From Andrena cerasifolii (taxonomy: Eukaryota; Arthropoda; Insecta; Hymenoptera; Andrenidae), in NCBI RefSeq assembly GCF_050908995.1, contig NC_135122.1, forward strand, positions 17,400,501 to 17,464,500: a stretch of 64,000 nucleotides of DNA. The letters are read 5' to 3'. Shown here in pieces: positions 36,301 to 48,800 of the stretch; position 1 is the stretch's first letter, and every line of letters starts with the position of its first letter. Under the pieces are notes generated by a model. The model made no database searches and was not told the origin of the DNA. It saw only the letters and a program-made list of their open reading frames with translations. Both the position numbers and the translations under genes were made by a program.

Positions 36301-39031
36301 CCCCCGGCGGGCATCGCCAAAAGCTGATTTTAATCGGCCTATTATAAAGTCAACGGTGTCGCGGTAAGAAGCCTCGATCGCGGGACCAGCGAATTTTTTC
36401 GACGGCTCCAGGGCCTCGTTGTTCGCTGCTCGAAATCAGAGGCGGCACTCGCTGTCCGTTAAAGATGCTGTGTAAAAGCGTCGCGACAAGTGGCGAATGC
36501 ATTTAAGGTAATCCAAAGACGAATACCTCGTCGACGAGCGCGGAAGGTGACATTTTAGAAGGTGCTTGCTCAAAGCCAGCGTCGGCTACGAGATTTTTCT
36601 TAAACCTTTCACAATTTTAAGAGTTTCATCGAACTACTAGATTTAATCTTTCACATTTCCCATTAATAATTCTGACAACACACCTCTTCATTTCCCCATA
36701 ACTTCTCCATCCTTCACTTCCCTCTGTTTGCAATCTTTTCCATAACATCGAGAGCCCTCATTAACTAAATCAGACTTTGGATATCAATATTTACAAACGA
36801 ATCTACTCGACAAGACCACAATTACTCCAAAAATGTACAGTTACAACTGTGAGTAACACCTGTTGCTACGTTTCACCATCCTTGAACTAAAATTCAGTCG
36901 TGCACAATGATAATGCCTCGAGATCATCGGGCATTCATCACCGCGGCGCATAGGTGACCGGGGGAACAGAGGCAGAGGAGCAACGACACGGGAGCGACTC
37001 CTTTGACGCGAATACCGACCAGCGATCTTTCTGACTTCGTTGCATCTCCGAGGCGAAATGGCGCGACAATCGCGGGGCCTGATTAAATGCACGCGACGAA
37101 GGAAGATTTCGCAACGATTAACAAGAGTCCCGGTTCTCCCCATCCAGGGCACTGAGAGACCACGATTGTTCGTCCGCGCTAAACCTCGACTCCGCCAATG
37201 CCCATTCATGGACGCTGATAGGATGCAGGATTCGTATATCTGCGATTGCATGATTTTCCCATTGCGGGCGAACGCGGCACTGAAGGATGGTGATTAATCT
37301 TTGGGCCCGGCATTGTTTCGCCGTGTAAGTATCGTCGCCGAGGGATCACGAGGCTCGCCATTGCCAGCAGGACCTTTGTTGCGGGGACAGCGTTTCCATG
37401 GAATGCTTGAATATCTAAGCGGTGTTATCGAGTGACAGAATCGCATTTGGAACTGTCTTGGAAGTACACGAGGCTTGGAATGATGAATCGATTGGAAGTT
37501 GATGGAGGTTTTGGAATATACAGAAGAACTCGTGAAGTGCAATGGAAATGAAAGGATTGGTGTTGGGAAAGATTTCTGAGGATATTTTTATGCAGTTGGC
37601 AGTGTTGTCAGTTGCAGAATGAGTTTTAAGGTAGTAGGAAGCGTGGAATGGAGGATGCTTCAGGGAAATGGAGATTTTGAAGTTTCGAAGATCAGGGGTA
37701 TAGAATACCTATATATATTATTAATAAATTTCGATTTCTAGTTAGAAAGATAAACTGTCTAAAGACAGTCAAAAAATTAGAGTGATCACAACATGGTAGC
37801 AAAGGGAGCTTGAGTGCACGAAACTGCTGCAAATTCGAAGCAAAGGCGATCCTGCCATTAGCAGCGTTGGCAGATAGAGGCCTGACAAGTTTATGGCACT
37901 TCCGACAGATTTATTTCCTGGACCACAGAGGAAACTGTCCCTTCGAATCTGAGGTATTCGTGAAATCTAACTTTAGAGAGGACAGTCCGAAGGAAATGAG
38001 ACCCAGCGATGATTTACTGGCAGTGCTTTCGTTTTTCTTGCTCGGTGTCTGTTCAATTATTAGTTTTGTCCCCCTCAATTTCATATTTCATTAACTAACT
38101 TCCCTGAATTTCAGCAATTTTATTCCATACAAATTTCCAGTGAAAATAAATCGTAAATGAAGTATGTGTTGCGTTTTGATGATACGATATTGCTAGGCAG
38201 ATGTATTCATCTATTTATTTACTTATGTACGTGATAATGATACTTGGTACAGAGCAGCAAGTATTGCAGTAAATACTAGAAATAGTTGTGTTATGGCTGG
38301 CAATTCCTAGGTGGAAATCTATTTAGCAGAATAAAAAATGTCTGCTCTTCCTAGATCTACAGTCACTGGACTTTTCTAAAATATAGTGTTATTTAACCAC
38401 GAATGTAAATATAATGCTTCCAAGCACGCAGTAGAAGGAAATAAGCAAATAAGCAAATGGAATGGGCTAGTCAATCTATATATTAGCGTAGATGCAGTTT
38501 GATATTTGCAATCTATTAAAACTATCATGCAATAGAACACTTATCTAATTATTTCGATAAACCAGTTAATTCCTGAAAAGTTTATTTTTAAAGAAGATTC
38601 GACAACTCTATACGTACAGTGTGGTCAAAGATTGATTTTCCAGACTGTACTCGAAAAGCTTCGTACACCCCCATAATCTACAAACACTGACCCCATAAAA
38701 CATCTATATTCTCACAGAAAAAAGTCGTCAGACAGAGAATAAAATTATTAAGCGAGACTATTTAGCGACCGACTCGATAAAAATAATTTACAATCCTTAA
38801 AACATTTTTCTTCAAGAAAATTCAAATTACTCTTCTGCGTTATCATGATATGCTAGTAATTAAAAATTGTACTGTACGATGGACTATATAAAATTCGTCG
38901 GACCGTCAATATGTTAAACATTATATGAATAAAACAACATTACTCGCTGATCCGACGTTGTCTCATTTATCGAAGCAATAGTAAAGTTCCTTAATTTTAG
39001 TTAAGAAATTATTCTGAGGTCTCTAACTCAC
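33369..39031 (-). other. wb intron b-c (5663 bp)
   Basis: Donor GTGAGT, acceptor TTCTCAG. Mostly AT-rich, with GC/CpG-rich islands at about 34030-34440 and 36130-37540. Overlapping ORFs (the longest 136 codons, minus strand 36841-37251) show no known domain and lack LE-type cysteine spacing. No mobile element was recognised by eye. Confidence 0.75.
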
Positions 39032-39262
39032 CCCGTGTTGAACGCTGTAGCGACACCTCGCCGCGTGTCCAGAGCAGAGGCATCTTCCCCCGATGTTTAT
39101 CTCTTTGATCGAATAAAAGCCGCGTCTTTTGTCCGCGATCGCCTCCCCGCTACGTCGAAGGCCCTGAAGACGAAGCCGTACGTATCTAGCCTGAGTGAAT
39201 TCCTGAAGGGTCGTGCTGTGATTCAGGGCACCAGGCCTCCCGTTCACCAGATGAGTATGGAT
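39032..39262 (-). CDS. wb: wb exon b: end of the LN domain and start of LE module 1
   Basis: This exon has 77 codons, phase 0 on both sides. The acceptor is ttttgcag (AG at 39263-39264) and the donor is CACGGG|GTGAGT (GT at 39030-39031). It opens IHTHLVNGRPGALNHS, which joins directly to MENGE of the previous exon, as in the ENGE-IH-S-NGRP segment of LAMA2. It then has the QARYVRLRLQGLRR strand typical of the LN C-terminus, the YSIKEINIGG segment, and the first LE cysteines in RCLCSGHAARC. The SGHA signature after the first Cys-x-Cys is the usual opening of LE1 in laminin short arms. The next intron is the largest among the recognised exons (5663 bp). Confidence 0.95.
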
Positions 39263-42159
39263 CTGCAAAAGGAAAGTCGCTGCTTTAGACCTGCCAGCCT
39301 AAACATTGATTAAATATTATCGTGAAAGTAAAAAGCGAACTTTCTGAATTGTGCCTGTAAACTAAACAGGAAAGCTCAGAAGAATCACCTGCAATGACGT
39401 TCACAAAATTATGCAAATTATATTGCTATAAAATGTTAGATATTCATTCCGAGTCTGCGCGTTTATCGACGCAAATTACGTACACAAGTGATGCTGGTAA
39501 TTAATAGTGAGAAATTCAAACGTTCGCGTGTGGCATTAAATTCTAAGTGAACTCTGGGACCAATGGAGTAAATCATTCGCGAATGGCGTTGCGTGTTAGG
39601 AGAACCAGTCCTATAAATGGCGTTAAGCGGCTCCTAATATGGGACAATTACATGGGTTTCGGAGTAGACACACCTACGCTTTCCGACATTTAAGTCCTTT
39701 GACGAATTTTTTCACCTTATTACGGCTGGCACACTACCCTTCGCTAGGCTAGCAACAATCACTGTTAGCACAGTGAATTGGACCATTTTTAAAGTACCTA
39801 TGTATGTATACCGCGGATAGAATGTGGAACATTCCATTCAAACATGAGAGTAGAACAGACTTGGAATGTCCACAGACTTCTAACTATAAAATAACTAAAT
39901 TTATCGAAATTATGTCGTCAATGGAAGAAGTAGGAATACACTGAACATCCTTGGAAAATTTTACTTTCAATGCCTAGATTCGGATACAATCTAACGAAAC
40001 TCTTCCCTACGCACTCGACGAATTTAACACGTGAACTTAAGTTTTCTATTACTAATATAATCAATGTTAGTCCGTGATAACACTAAACGCTCTGCAAAAA
40101 AAATATCTTTGAACACAAACGAGAAATTATTGTTCGAAGAAAGGATTAGGTACAGTGAACTCTAAAAAGTGGTAGATGTTCCTAAAATGCATATTCAGTT
40201 GGTCCTCGATGTTGGAACAGTGGTTCACGTGAAATCGCGACGCTCCCCCCGCGAGGTACCGCGCTCGTCGATTCCCCGTTTCGCGATTTCCGATTTTTTT
40301 CCCTCCTCGAGTTCTACCAGGGCGTACAGAAGCGTAAAGCTGAAACCCCCCCTAGGAGGTGCGTACGTGATAGCCCCATATAAGGCCAGCCTACACCATA
40401 CATGGCCGGAATGTAGGGATCGCCGTTTTTGTATCATCGATTCCTTCTCCCTTTCCCTCTCTTTCCACGGCCGATCTTTCTGCCGTCCTCCTCGTCGCCA
40501 TCCACCTTCCAGTTTGCACAAAACCGATCCCGTGTGCGCGTGCTCCTGCACTGCTATAAGCTCTAATTATCCGCTGGTCTTTCCGAGAAACCCGCTAATT
40601 TCCTCCCACCACCACCCATCTGGCTAGCATTTGCTGGGCCCCTTAACGTATTGTAATAATGAGACAGGGTTGAATATTGGGTCGAAAACGAGAGGATTTG
40701 GTCGTGGATTTGTAGTATACACTAGTGTTCTGCTAATAGAATCTAAGAGATTATTACTTCGACTGAAAGTCCAAGAAGAAAAACTCGATAAGATTTCTAC
40801 ATAGGTACTGTGTAGTTGGTTCCTTTTTCAAATTTAGTAACGATCTAGGTAGGATCACGATATCAAGCTCATCTTGAGAAACGCGTTAGCCGAACAATGA
40901 GACAGGAATTTGAAGTGTAGAAATATAGAATTAGAAGAATCATGAAATTTGAAATAATTCAATTTAATTCCGTAAATTAAGGATCTGGAAGAACGGGGAG
41001 AGTAAGAAATGTGATGGAAATTAATCTTCTACGGGCAGACTTACGCCCTTCGAACGCTGAATTTAAAAACTCACGACACTGATCGCCATACAATAATCAC
41101 AATTAGCAGCAGCGACAGTCACGCGAATCCAAAGGGACTATAAAACAAAAGTAGATAACAAGCTGAAATTGCTTCGCGTTCAAGAGATGATTGAAGATAT
41201 ACAAACAAAACGCCCGAGGTTCGCAGGAAATGCCTTGGAAAAGTTGCTTCCCGTGGCTCCACGCGTTAGACCATAGGCTAGCTAATCATCCAATCACGTA
41301 ATTACACGAGCGGTGGAACAGAATGAACGATAATTAATGATCCAGCTACGAGCGGGCCCCGCGAGGTAGCGACAACTTGGAGTAACAGCCGATTTCGCGC
41401 TCCGCGTTACTCGCAAGCGGACACGAATAATAGCACCTAGCCGTTTCTTAACGGGAATGAATAATGATTGACACTTGTAAAAGTCCACATCGCAGCGAGC
41501 ACCGTTCTATCGTCGTCTCTACTCGCTCCTCCGATTTCTTTTCTTTTTAGCCGAGGTCCCCTTCAATCATGCCCGTCGAACAGGCATCGCTAATCGTTAC
41601 GACAAGCAATTTCAGTCAGTTTTCACTTAAACGCCGCATCAGGAACAATTTTCCACGGCCACGAGGATCTTCATTGAATAAACAGATGGAAGCTGAATAA
41701 GCCAAAGGGCTGTGATCTTGGATAATTGGTGCGCGCCTGTGACGAGGGACTCCTGGCAATTGCAGGATCAAACTCCTTCTCTTACAAAGTGTACAGGGTG
41801 TACTGAGAAGTAGTAACTTCTCCGATATGTTTGTCAAGTGATTCTGAATCAAAAAGACCCTAGAGGTTGTGGGATTTTTTGGTGTTGCGCAGAGAAAAGT
41901 TCTGTGAAGGCTTTTGGTGACAAAGGTGATGGTTGACGAGGGTTGCAAATTGTATTAGAACGGCTCTCCTGTATAAATATAAATAAAGAAATAGTGGAAA
42001 TCGTACTTTATCGCTTCGCGTGGGCTTCCATTGTCAAAGCTGACTTTGGTTGATTTAATAATTCACGTGTTAAATAGCCAGGGAATACATCAGTTCAACT
42101 AAATTTGCCTCTGTCTTCTTTGCGTTTCTAAAAGAATTATTGAATTGCAGCGAAGTTAC
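39263..42159 (-). other. wb intron a-b (2897 bp)
   Basis: Donor GTAACT, acceptor TTTTGCAG. It contains GC-rich islands at about 40220-40640 and 41000-41560. The 152-codon plus-strand ORF at 40169-40627 is Ser/Pro/Arg-rich, overlaps a minus-strand ORF and resembles no family I know; it is most likely not coding. Confidence 0.75.
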
Positions 42160-42402
42160 CTCTCCGTTTTCCATAGGTGTCTGTTTGGAATAGAGGCTGG
42201 TGCATATGACCTCGTCATCCCCGATGTAGACGGGCTTTCCAGAAATCGGGGGCAGGGAAAATCGCGTCCAGCATTCTTCATCGCTGGGCGCGTAATACTG
42301 CCACGGTTGGAAGTCCTCACTGTCGATGGATCTTTCCAAAATCCAGGCGGCTGGTCGCGGTGAGTTCGCTGCCTTCACTATCACGTACTCCACTTGGTAC
42401 AC
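42160..42402 (-). CDS. wb: wb exon a: C-terminal half of the laminin N-terminal (LN) domain
   Basis: This exon has 81 codons, phase 0 at both ends. It follows a tttcag acceptor (AG at 42403-42404) and ends at GAG|GTAACT (GT at 42158-42159). The peptide opens VYQVEYVIVKAANSPRPAAW and continues through ILERSIDSEDFQPWQYY, EECWTRFSLP and DDEVICTSLYSK to MENGE. This is the core of the LN fold (Pfam Laminin_N), which in laminins mediates short-arm polymerisation in the basement membrane. The two cysteines in EEC and VIC are conserved LN cysteines. The preceding LN half, which carries the TCG...C and WWQSP-type motifs, should end just before VYQ, but I could not find it between 42403 and 64000. The 2.9-kb intron to the next exon follows. 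Confidence 0.95.
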
Positions 42403-45400
42403 CTGAAAACAGATTGTTCCAAACACGTCAGATAGTCATATCCTTACAAAGATGATAAATTTATTTGGACTTACAGTCGAACTGTAGTCACTGCAGTCCC
42501 TTGACTATAGATTTCTATAACTATTCTCGACTATTCTTTAATAGTCACCATAGTCAAACTACAGTCAATCTAAAACTATAATCACTATGCTCTAGCTAAT
42601 CCTAATGACACTGTAAAACAAAAAGAAGATAGTTTTGACGATGCACCGTTGCCGATTATTTCCGAGTGGATAATTTGTCCGTGATAGCGGTAACTCACGA
42701 GGAGGAGACTACCGAGGACGTCGTGTCAGCCAGGGGACACGCGTCACGGTGTTTCGTCGGACCAACATGACGGAAAGTCCCCCGTTCACTCGTCGGGCCC
42801 GTCTTTGTCGTTGTCCTCGTTGTGTCGTCGTTACAGCGGCATTGTGAGGCCCGACCGACGCCCACTTTCTGGACCATAAAGACAGATCGCGTGTCCGCGA
42901 TACCGGCGGGGTCCGTTTCCTTCTAAGGACTTCGGTACGGGACGCTCGATTCGAATCCGAAGGAAACGGGATTCAATTATCCGATCCTTTTGCTCGCTCC
43001 GCGGCATGTAGATGCGCCGCTCGATTCTTCTAACGAGTCGGATCATGGAAATCGACCGCTTGTTTTAATATTAATTCCGGCGGTTTCGGCTCCACTGAGC
43101 GGCGGGGAGCCATTGGAAGTTTGGAGCGGTTCGAGGGCTCTCGAGAAACTCGGAGCCAGAGTTTTTTAAACGTTTTTATTAATGTCGTTGTTACTGGTAG
43201 ATGGGGTTATAATATACAAATGAAAATAACGAAATCGGGAGAACAGGAGAATGTGGAAATTTTTAGCTTGACTAGAAATTGCGTAGTTGTGCTACTAGTT
43301 ATTTACAAATGGGGATGCAATTGCAGACGACAAGTAAACGTAGTCCTGATTCCTCAAATCCAATAAAGTAATTATACGAATAATCAATTTACCACCGAAT
43401 TTACTATTCCATTCTACGTGTAACGCAATGAAGAAAGATTCGCCCAAGGGTCAACACGAAGCGAATACAAAAACTCTTAAGGCTCCCCCAAACCAACGCG
43501 AATATCCGCTCCGCGCCGCGGATCAGACAAGGCAGCGGTTTTTTATACGTGGTGGCTTATGGGCAGTGTTATCAGATCCGCGGTGGATTCGCTCCGCGCC
43601 GCGAAATTCGCGTTGGTTTGGGGGAGCCTTAACTCTTTAGAATTTCCTTTCCCTTCAGATACCGAGTAACATTATTCTCCCTCGTCTCTACGCACTATCC
43701 CCAGCTTCACCTCAACACCCAAAGAGACCACAAAACTAAATCTGTCTTCGAAGAAGAAACTCCAAACCCAAGCCTATATTCAAATTACATTAAAATCAAA
43801 GACAGCTGGCTTGATACCAGCTTTAGCAGCAAAGACCCATCGCACTTTGCTGAAACGGCGAGGCCTATCAATCGAGACACGAATCAGACAGCCACCGCGA
43901 AACAGTTTCTTTCATCTTTTCACACTAGAGTAATCCAAACGCGTCGTCGACGTTTCGAACGCACAGCGCGGAGGCCGCAAGCTCCCAGGAGCCTTTACGA
44001 GAAGAAGCAGAACGGCGAGGGGAAGCAGAATCACGGCGCGCAAACGTTCCGAAGGCTAAATATTTATACTGGCTGCACGTGTTCATCTGCTTCGACTCGC
44101 TATCAGCATCGCGTGCCTCGTCATGGGGTAGGTCGTGTAGAAGCCAAGAGCGTATTCGGAGTTCAAGGTTGACGCTTTCTGTCTGCGTAGTAACGAGGGT
44201 ATTCGATTTTCTTGGCCGCTGTTGTGCTTTCAGGAAAAACGAGAAACAAATGGACTTTCCTGCCGGTGTTCCTGTATAGGGTGTGCAAGTATTATGTCAT
44301 GGTTCGCGCAGGTGATTCTACACGTCTGGTTCGATGGAGATCTGTTAAAAAATATACGTACCGGCAAAATAACCTTGACCTTGAAATTCTGGGTTTTCTC
44401 AATAAAACGAGAAAAAGTGCTAAAGGAACTGTCCTCGAAAGAATGTTTCAAACAATGAACGACAAAAATGATACCCTTCGCACGCTTTATCCTTCCCGTG
44501 AGTAGAAGAGATTAAAATAAAATAAAAAAATGGATCTTAAATTTCCAGGTCCAGAGTTTCAACAGATCCAGAGGTGTAGGATCACCGTACAATTTTTTTC
44601 ACACCTTGTATAACTAAAATACTATTTGCTAGGTAGCATACAACACTGACAAATTTATCTCTGTGTGCACCCTAATAATTGGAACACATTATTTTTATTA
44701 TGCAGCTAATGTACCAAATCTTTGCCCAAATAATTTTTGTAGAAGAATGGGAAATATTGGTATTTACTTCTGCGTTATTTTATTTTTCTACTAGTGTCTG
44801 CAAAATCCTGAAAATTTCTTGTGGTCCCTTTCGATTGGACTGAAGATAAAATGGATATGATAGGCGAGTGTGATGGAAGGCTTCATGAAGTCATCGCGTA
44901 ACCGCGTCAATTTTCAAGGGATCGTGTGAAAGAAGTGCTTCGAACCGGTCCCCTCAGTTCAAGGGGCACCGCGTTTATCTTCGATAGGGTTGTCTCGTGT
45001 AAATAGTAGGCTCGATTGGATGACCCTGCAAGAAAACCCGTCAAGGGCCATACTCGACGCACCCTAGCACGATCTTCTTGTAGTGCAACAGCGTGGAGCC
45101 TCTAGTCATGATGCACTTGCAGCCTGATAGAGACTGCACGTTCTGATCGTATCGAGATAGGCCTGACAGCGCGAAGCATTTTCGTGATTCTTGCTTTTCT
45201 GCTTCCTTACATCTTTCCTTGGCACTACAGTTAATATTCTTATGGCCTCGAAACCGTACGTTTGCAATGGGAGTGGCAACTCGCGTTGGATGTTTCCGAG
45301 TTTCACACTTTTGTAATTCTGAACTTGAAAGTGCAATTCATTTTTATTATAAATATTCGTTTATAGGTTGTACTATTACTATTTAGCTTTTTATCATATT

Positions 45401-45595
45401 ATTATATTATTATATTTTTCTATGTATTCGAGTACCAATTGGTTTTGTTTAATATAATTAGTTATTTCTTATACAGAGTTCTTTTATCTGAATCAATAAT
45501 TATCCGAATTTCCTCTCCGAGATAAACCCACATAGATATAACTTTACCGCTCAAAGTGTATCAAATTATAAAGTTACGAGGCTAAATTAACATTT
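42403..45595. other. Non-coding DNA 5' of wb exon a (probable intron)
   Basis: Starts with AT-rich DNA carrying many ACTATAGTC-like short repeats (about 42470-42600). GC-rich islands follow at about 42680-43160 and 43900-44300, with the TTAA MITE between them. No LN-domain exon was recognised. Confidence 0.55.
43477..43632. mobile_element. TTAA-type MITE (156 bp) with 27-bp perfect terminal repeats
   Basis: Starts TTAAGGCTCCCCCAAACC and ends with the exact inverted copy GGTTTGGGGGAGCCTTAA; identity continues through AACGCGAAT. Both boundaries are intact TTAA, the target duplicated by piggyBac-type transposases. A second inner inverted segment, with CCGCTCCGCGCCGCGGATC and GATCCGCGG, gives the element strong secondary structure. 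The lack of decay in the ends suggests a fairly recent insertion. Confidence 0.85.
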
Positions 45596-45850
45596 CCTAG
45601 TGGCTCCCGGTGTTATCCAGGCACCGGTTCGTCCACGCTTTCCAACCTCCTAGTGGCTCTCGATGTTAGCCACGCACCGGTTCGTCCACGCTTTCCAACC
45701 TCCTAACGGCTCCCGGTGTTATCCAGCCACCGGTTCGTCCGCGAACATTTACCTCCCTAGTGGCTCCCGGTGTTAGCCAGGCACCGGTTCGTCCACGCTT
45801 ACCAACCTCCTTATAAAGGCTCCCGGTGTTAGCCAGGCACCGGTTCGTCC
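45596..45850. repeat. 53-bp minisatellite, five copies
   Basis: Units start at about 45596, 45649, 45702, 45756 and 45809. Each has the core GGCTCCCGGTGTTAGCCAGG followed by CACCGGTTCGTCC and a variable CACGCTTTCCAACCTCCTAG tail. CCGGTG and CACCGG within each unit are inverted, so each unit can form a small hairpin. The block is GC-rich inside a very AT-rich neighbourhood. Confidence 0.9.
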
Positions 45851-48800
45851 GTTACTAACAAACTCTAACAAACAAACTCGATCCTCGGCCTCGGCTTGTA
45901 ACACACCCTTAATTAACAGGGGAAAGCTTGATATTTAAAAAATTAAAAAAAAATGATATCTTACAAAAATCTAAGTCAAACGATTTCACAGAAATGCATA
46001 ATAATATGGAAACTCATAATATGTTTTAAGTGGTGTTCCCACCCCTACATTCTTGAAATGTACCAAATTTTTCTCAATTTTCCAGTTGCAAACAGCAGAA
46101 AAGAGATAGCAGTTTCGTTCGCGATAAATGAAAAAGAAAGACAGGCTCGGGGGAATATGAAAAGTGGTCGTAACTGCAAGAGTCGCGCTCGGTCTCGCTT
46201 GGGGCATCCAAGGAGCACGATTTTTTTGCGATCTCTAGATCAGAGTGGCGGAATTCTCGCAGCTGATGCGGGCACGTGGAGTGCAGCTCGCCCAGGAGAA
46301 GGCTCCCACGATCTAGCCGGGCGACTAGTCGCCTTCTTCCGAGCTGGAACGTATCCACAGCCTTGTAAGGATGCGGCCGGCATTAGCATCGAATGACAGA
46401 AATGGCTTTATAGTGGAAGCTCGAGAGATGAAGAAAGTCAATAGTGGCTGGATCGACGTCTGGCGACGACTCGGCGATGAACTCTGCTTTGTCAGAGGTA
46501 CACGTGGATCGAAGTCGATGGTGCTGTAACACTACGATTAGACTTGGCCATACCGATGTCCTGGTATTTCCAAAAAAAGGACGCTACTTTGACCGTTTCG
46601 TAACCTGTTTGCAACCACCAACTCTCACTTCTCCGTTCCTCGTTTCTGATCCCTGGTATTTTCTTAGCGATAGTTAGAAGTTATTTATAAAATTCTAATT
46701 TTATAAGTAATTCTGGTTGGAGCGTTTGGATTTGCGAAATGGAAATTAAAATGGTGAACGATGAGTAGGATATGTGTATTTTGGAAGTGAGTCAGAATTA
46801 CAAAAGGGAAAGGTAGTCAAAATGAAGAAACATAATTTTTCTTCAAGCAAGTTTTTTCTAACAAGAGGTATTGCGTAATGTATCACTGTCGACGAGTGAT
46901 ATTTTTGAAATTCCTTTGAACTCAACATTTTTTGCACTGCTCCGTCCGTTATTTCTGAATTTTATTTATATTCGCGTGGAAAATTAACTGCAGCCCAATT
47001 ACGATCTGAAGTGATACACAAATTGCATTTTGACTCCGAAGCCGTACCTTCTCGGAACAATTTGCGTCGCGAAGATTACCCTTCGAGTTAGTGAAACAGT
47101 CGTCAGAGGGTCGCCATGTGGTAGCTAATTAGAGTCGTACAAGTGCTTACAATTAACCACGTCTTGGCGATTAATTGGTGTAAATCTGGAAGCACCCTTT
47201 TCGCTTTTTCATATCCTTCTATTTCAGATTTCATTTTCTAATAATGTATTATCACTTCTCCATTTAATTCTCTGTACGATTTGTCACGTTGCAAATAATT
47301 TTCGTATTCTCGTCCCACTTATAAATAGAAAAGTAATAGAAAATACAATTTTCTGTTCCAATCTACAGAAAAAAAAGATTATAGTCACAGAAAATTCTAT
47401 CCAAATAGAATAGAAAATACTTGCAATATTTGAATTTGCCACAGTATTAACAAAGTGTTCTTCAACAAATTCACAAGATTTCACATTTTCTAAGTGCTCC
47501 TGACATTCATTTCTGCAGCATGGAGACGACGAATGCGTGTACCTCCTGTAATTTCATCGGTAACTCACAAAGGAACACGAACCGCCGCATCATTCCGACC
47601 ATTCATTCGTTTTCTACGCTTCTGTACTTTTGTTTTCGCGCGGGGATGATATAACGCCAAAGTAAATTGCACACTCTATTCTCGGTGTAGGCCAGATATT
47701 CTGAATACACAAGCAACCGCTATTTTCCGCGCGAGCTCGACCGTACAAACTGTAAACCAGAACGAGCAACAAATCCAACTGCGATAATGCAGCGATGATA
47801 TTCAGTTGGTTCCGCCGACAGCAGCTCGTATATAATATAATTTTAGGAGGAAATTAATTTTCTAGCTTCTTAGTCATCCACTTATAGATTCTTTCATTTG
47901 GAAGGATTGCTTTTCTAAACTGCACGACTTGAAATAAATTTACTATCGAAGAAATCCTTCTACCAGAAAAATCCAAAATACAAGCTTCATTCGGTAATAA
48001 GCAAAGAAAGTTTTCAGAAAATCAACAATTAATTGAAACAGTAAATCGTATTTCCTTTTTCCATTGCAAGTCTAAATAGAAAAGGCAGCAACTTTAATTC
48101 ACATTTTCTAATTTGCCAATAGAAGGAGTTTCCTTCTACGCGATATAATATTCCACGCACTATTTAACAACGAATTCTAGGATCTTTTGTTTCACCACGG
48201 TCTCCAAATAATTTTCAGATGCACATTTATTTGTTTCCAAGAATATGAAGCTACCACGACCCATTCGAATCTGCCGCCATGTTTCGAGCCTCGTTTCTTC
48301 AACCTGCAGGATTTCAATTTCAAATTCCGTCCGCGCCAAGATTCTAGGTGGCTTTTTTCCATCGAAAGTGGAAGCGAGCGATTCTTCAGAAGCCGCCAGG
48401 TCCGAGAATTCTAATAAAGACAAGTGTCGCCCTTTCTTCGGTGGAACTCTTCCGACCCCGTGGAACGAGTCTCGACGACGGCGCAAAGAGAGGCACTCGA
48501 GGCCTTACCGGCTCCAGGAACCGTCTGTCCGGTAAACTTTCTTGCTGGTGCACCTCCGTGCACCCCATTTACGGTCCTCGCGAGATAGCGCACAATGCCA
48601 ATTTATTAGTGGTGCCCCTTAGCCACGGTTAAACGGGGACTTACGGTCTCCCGGCGCGGCCATAAAGGGGATGTCGGACACCCTGGCTCGTGAGAAGCAC
48701 GGCAACCACAGGACTGCCTCTTCCCACTTGCTCTCGACCCTCCAAACTACAGATTGTCATGGGCATTGTTTGCTACTAACCAGTGCTATTATCTGCGCCT

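Larger units (their letters stand above)
25205..42402 (-). other. wb: Partial gene model: laminin subunit alpha-1/2 (wing blister ortholog), 11 internal exons
   Basis: The coding join on the minus strand, 5' to 3', is 42402-42160, 39262-39032, 33368-33132, 32734-32573, 31705-31409, 30911-30651, 29440-29193, 28851-28617, 27885-27659, 26628-26441, 25486-25205. Every junction has an AG acceptor and a GT donor, and the reading frame is kept throughout (2611 nt). The product order is LN domain (second half), LE modules, L4 domain, LE modules, the short-arm layout of laminin alpha chains with an L4 insert. Segments such as VIVKAANSPRP, DDEVICTSLYSK, GGGVCINCT and HTAGINCE match what I recall of LAMA1/LAMA2 better than the LAMA3/5 (insect LanA) class, so wing blister is the likely ortholog. 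No start codon, signal peptide, coiled coil or LG domain is seen; both ends lie outside the window or were not recognised. This is inferred from the genome only; no transcript was available. Confidence 0.93.

Noticed and set aside
40169..40627. 152-codon plus-strand ORF in wb intron a-b
   Set aside because: Ser/Pro/Arg-rich composition typical of random GC-rich sequence, overlapped by a 108-codon ORF on the other strand, with no known domain.
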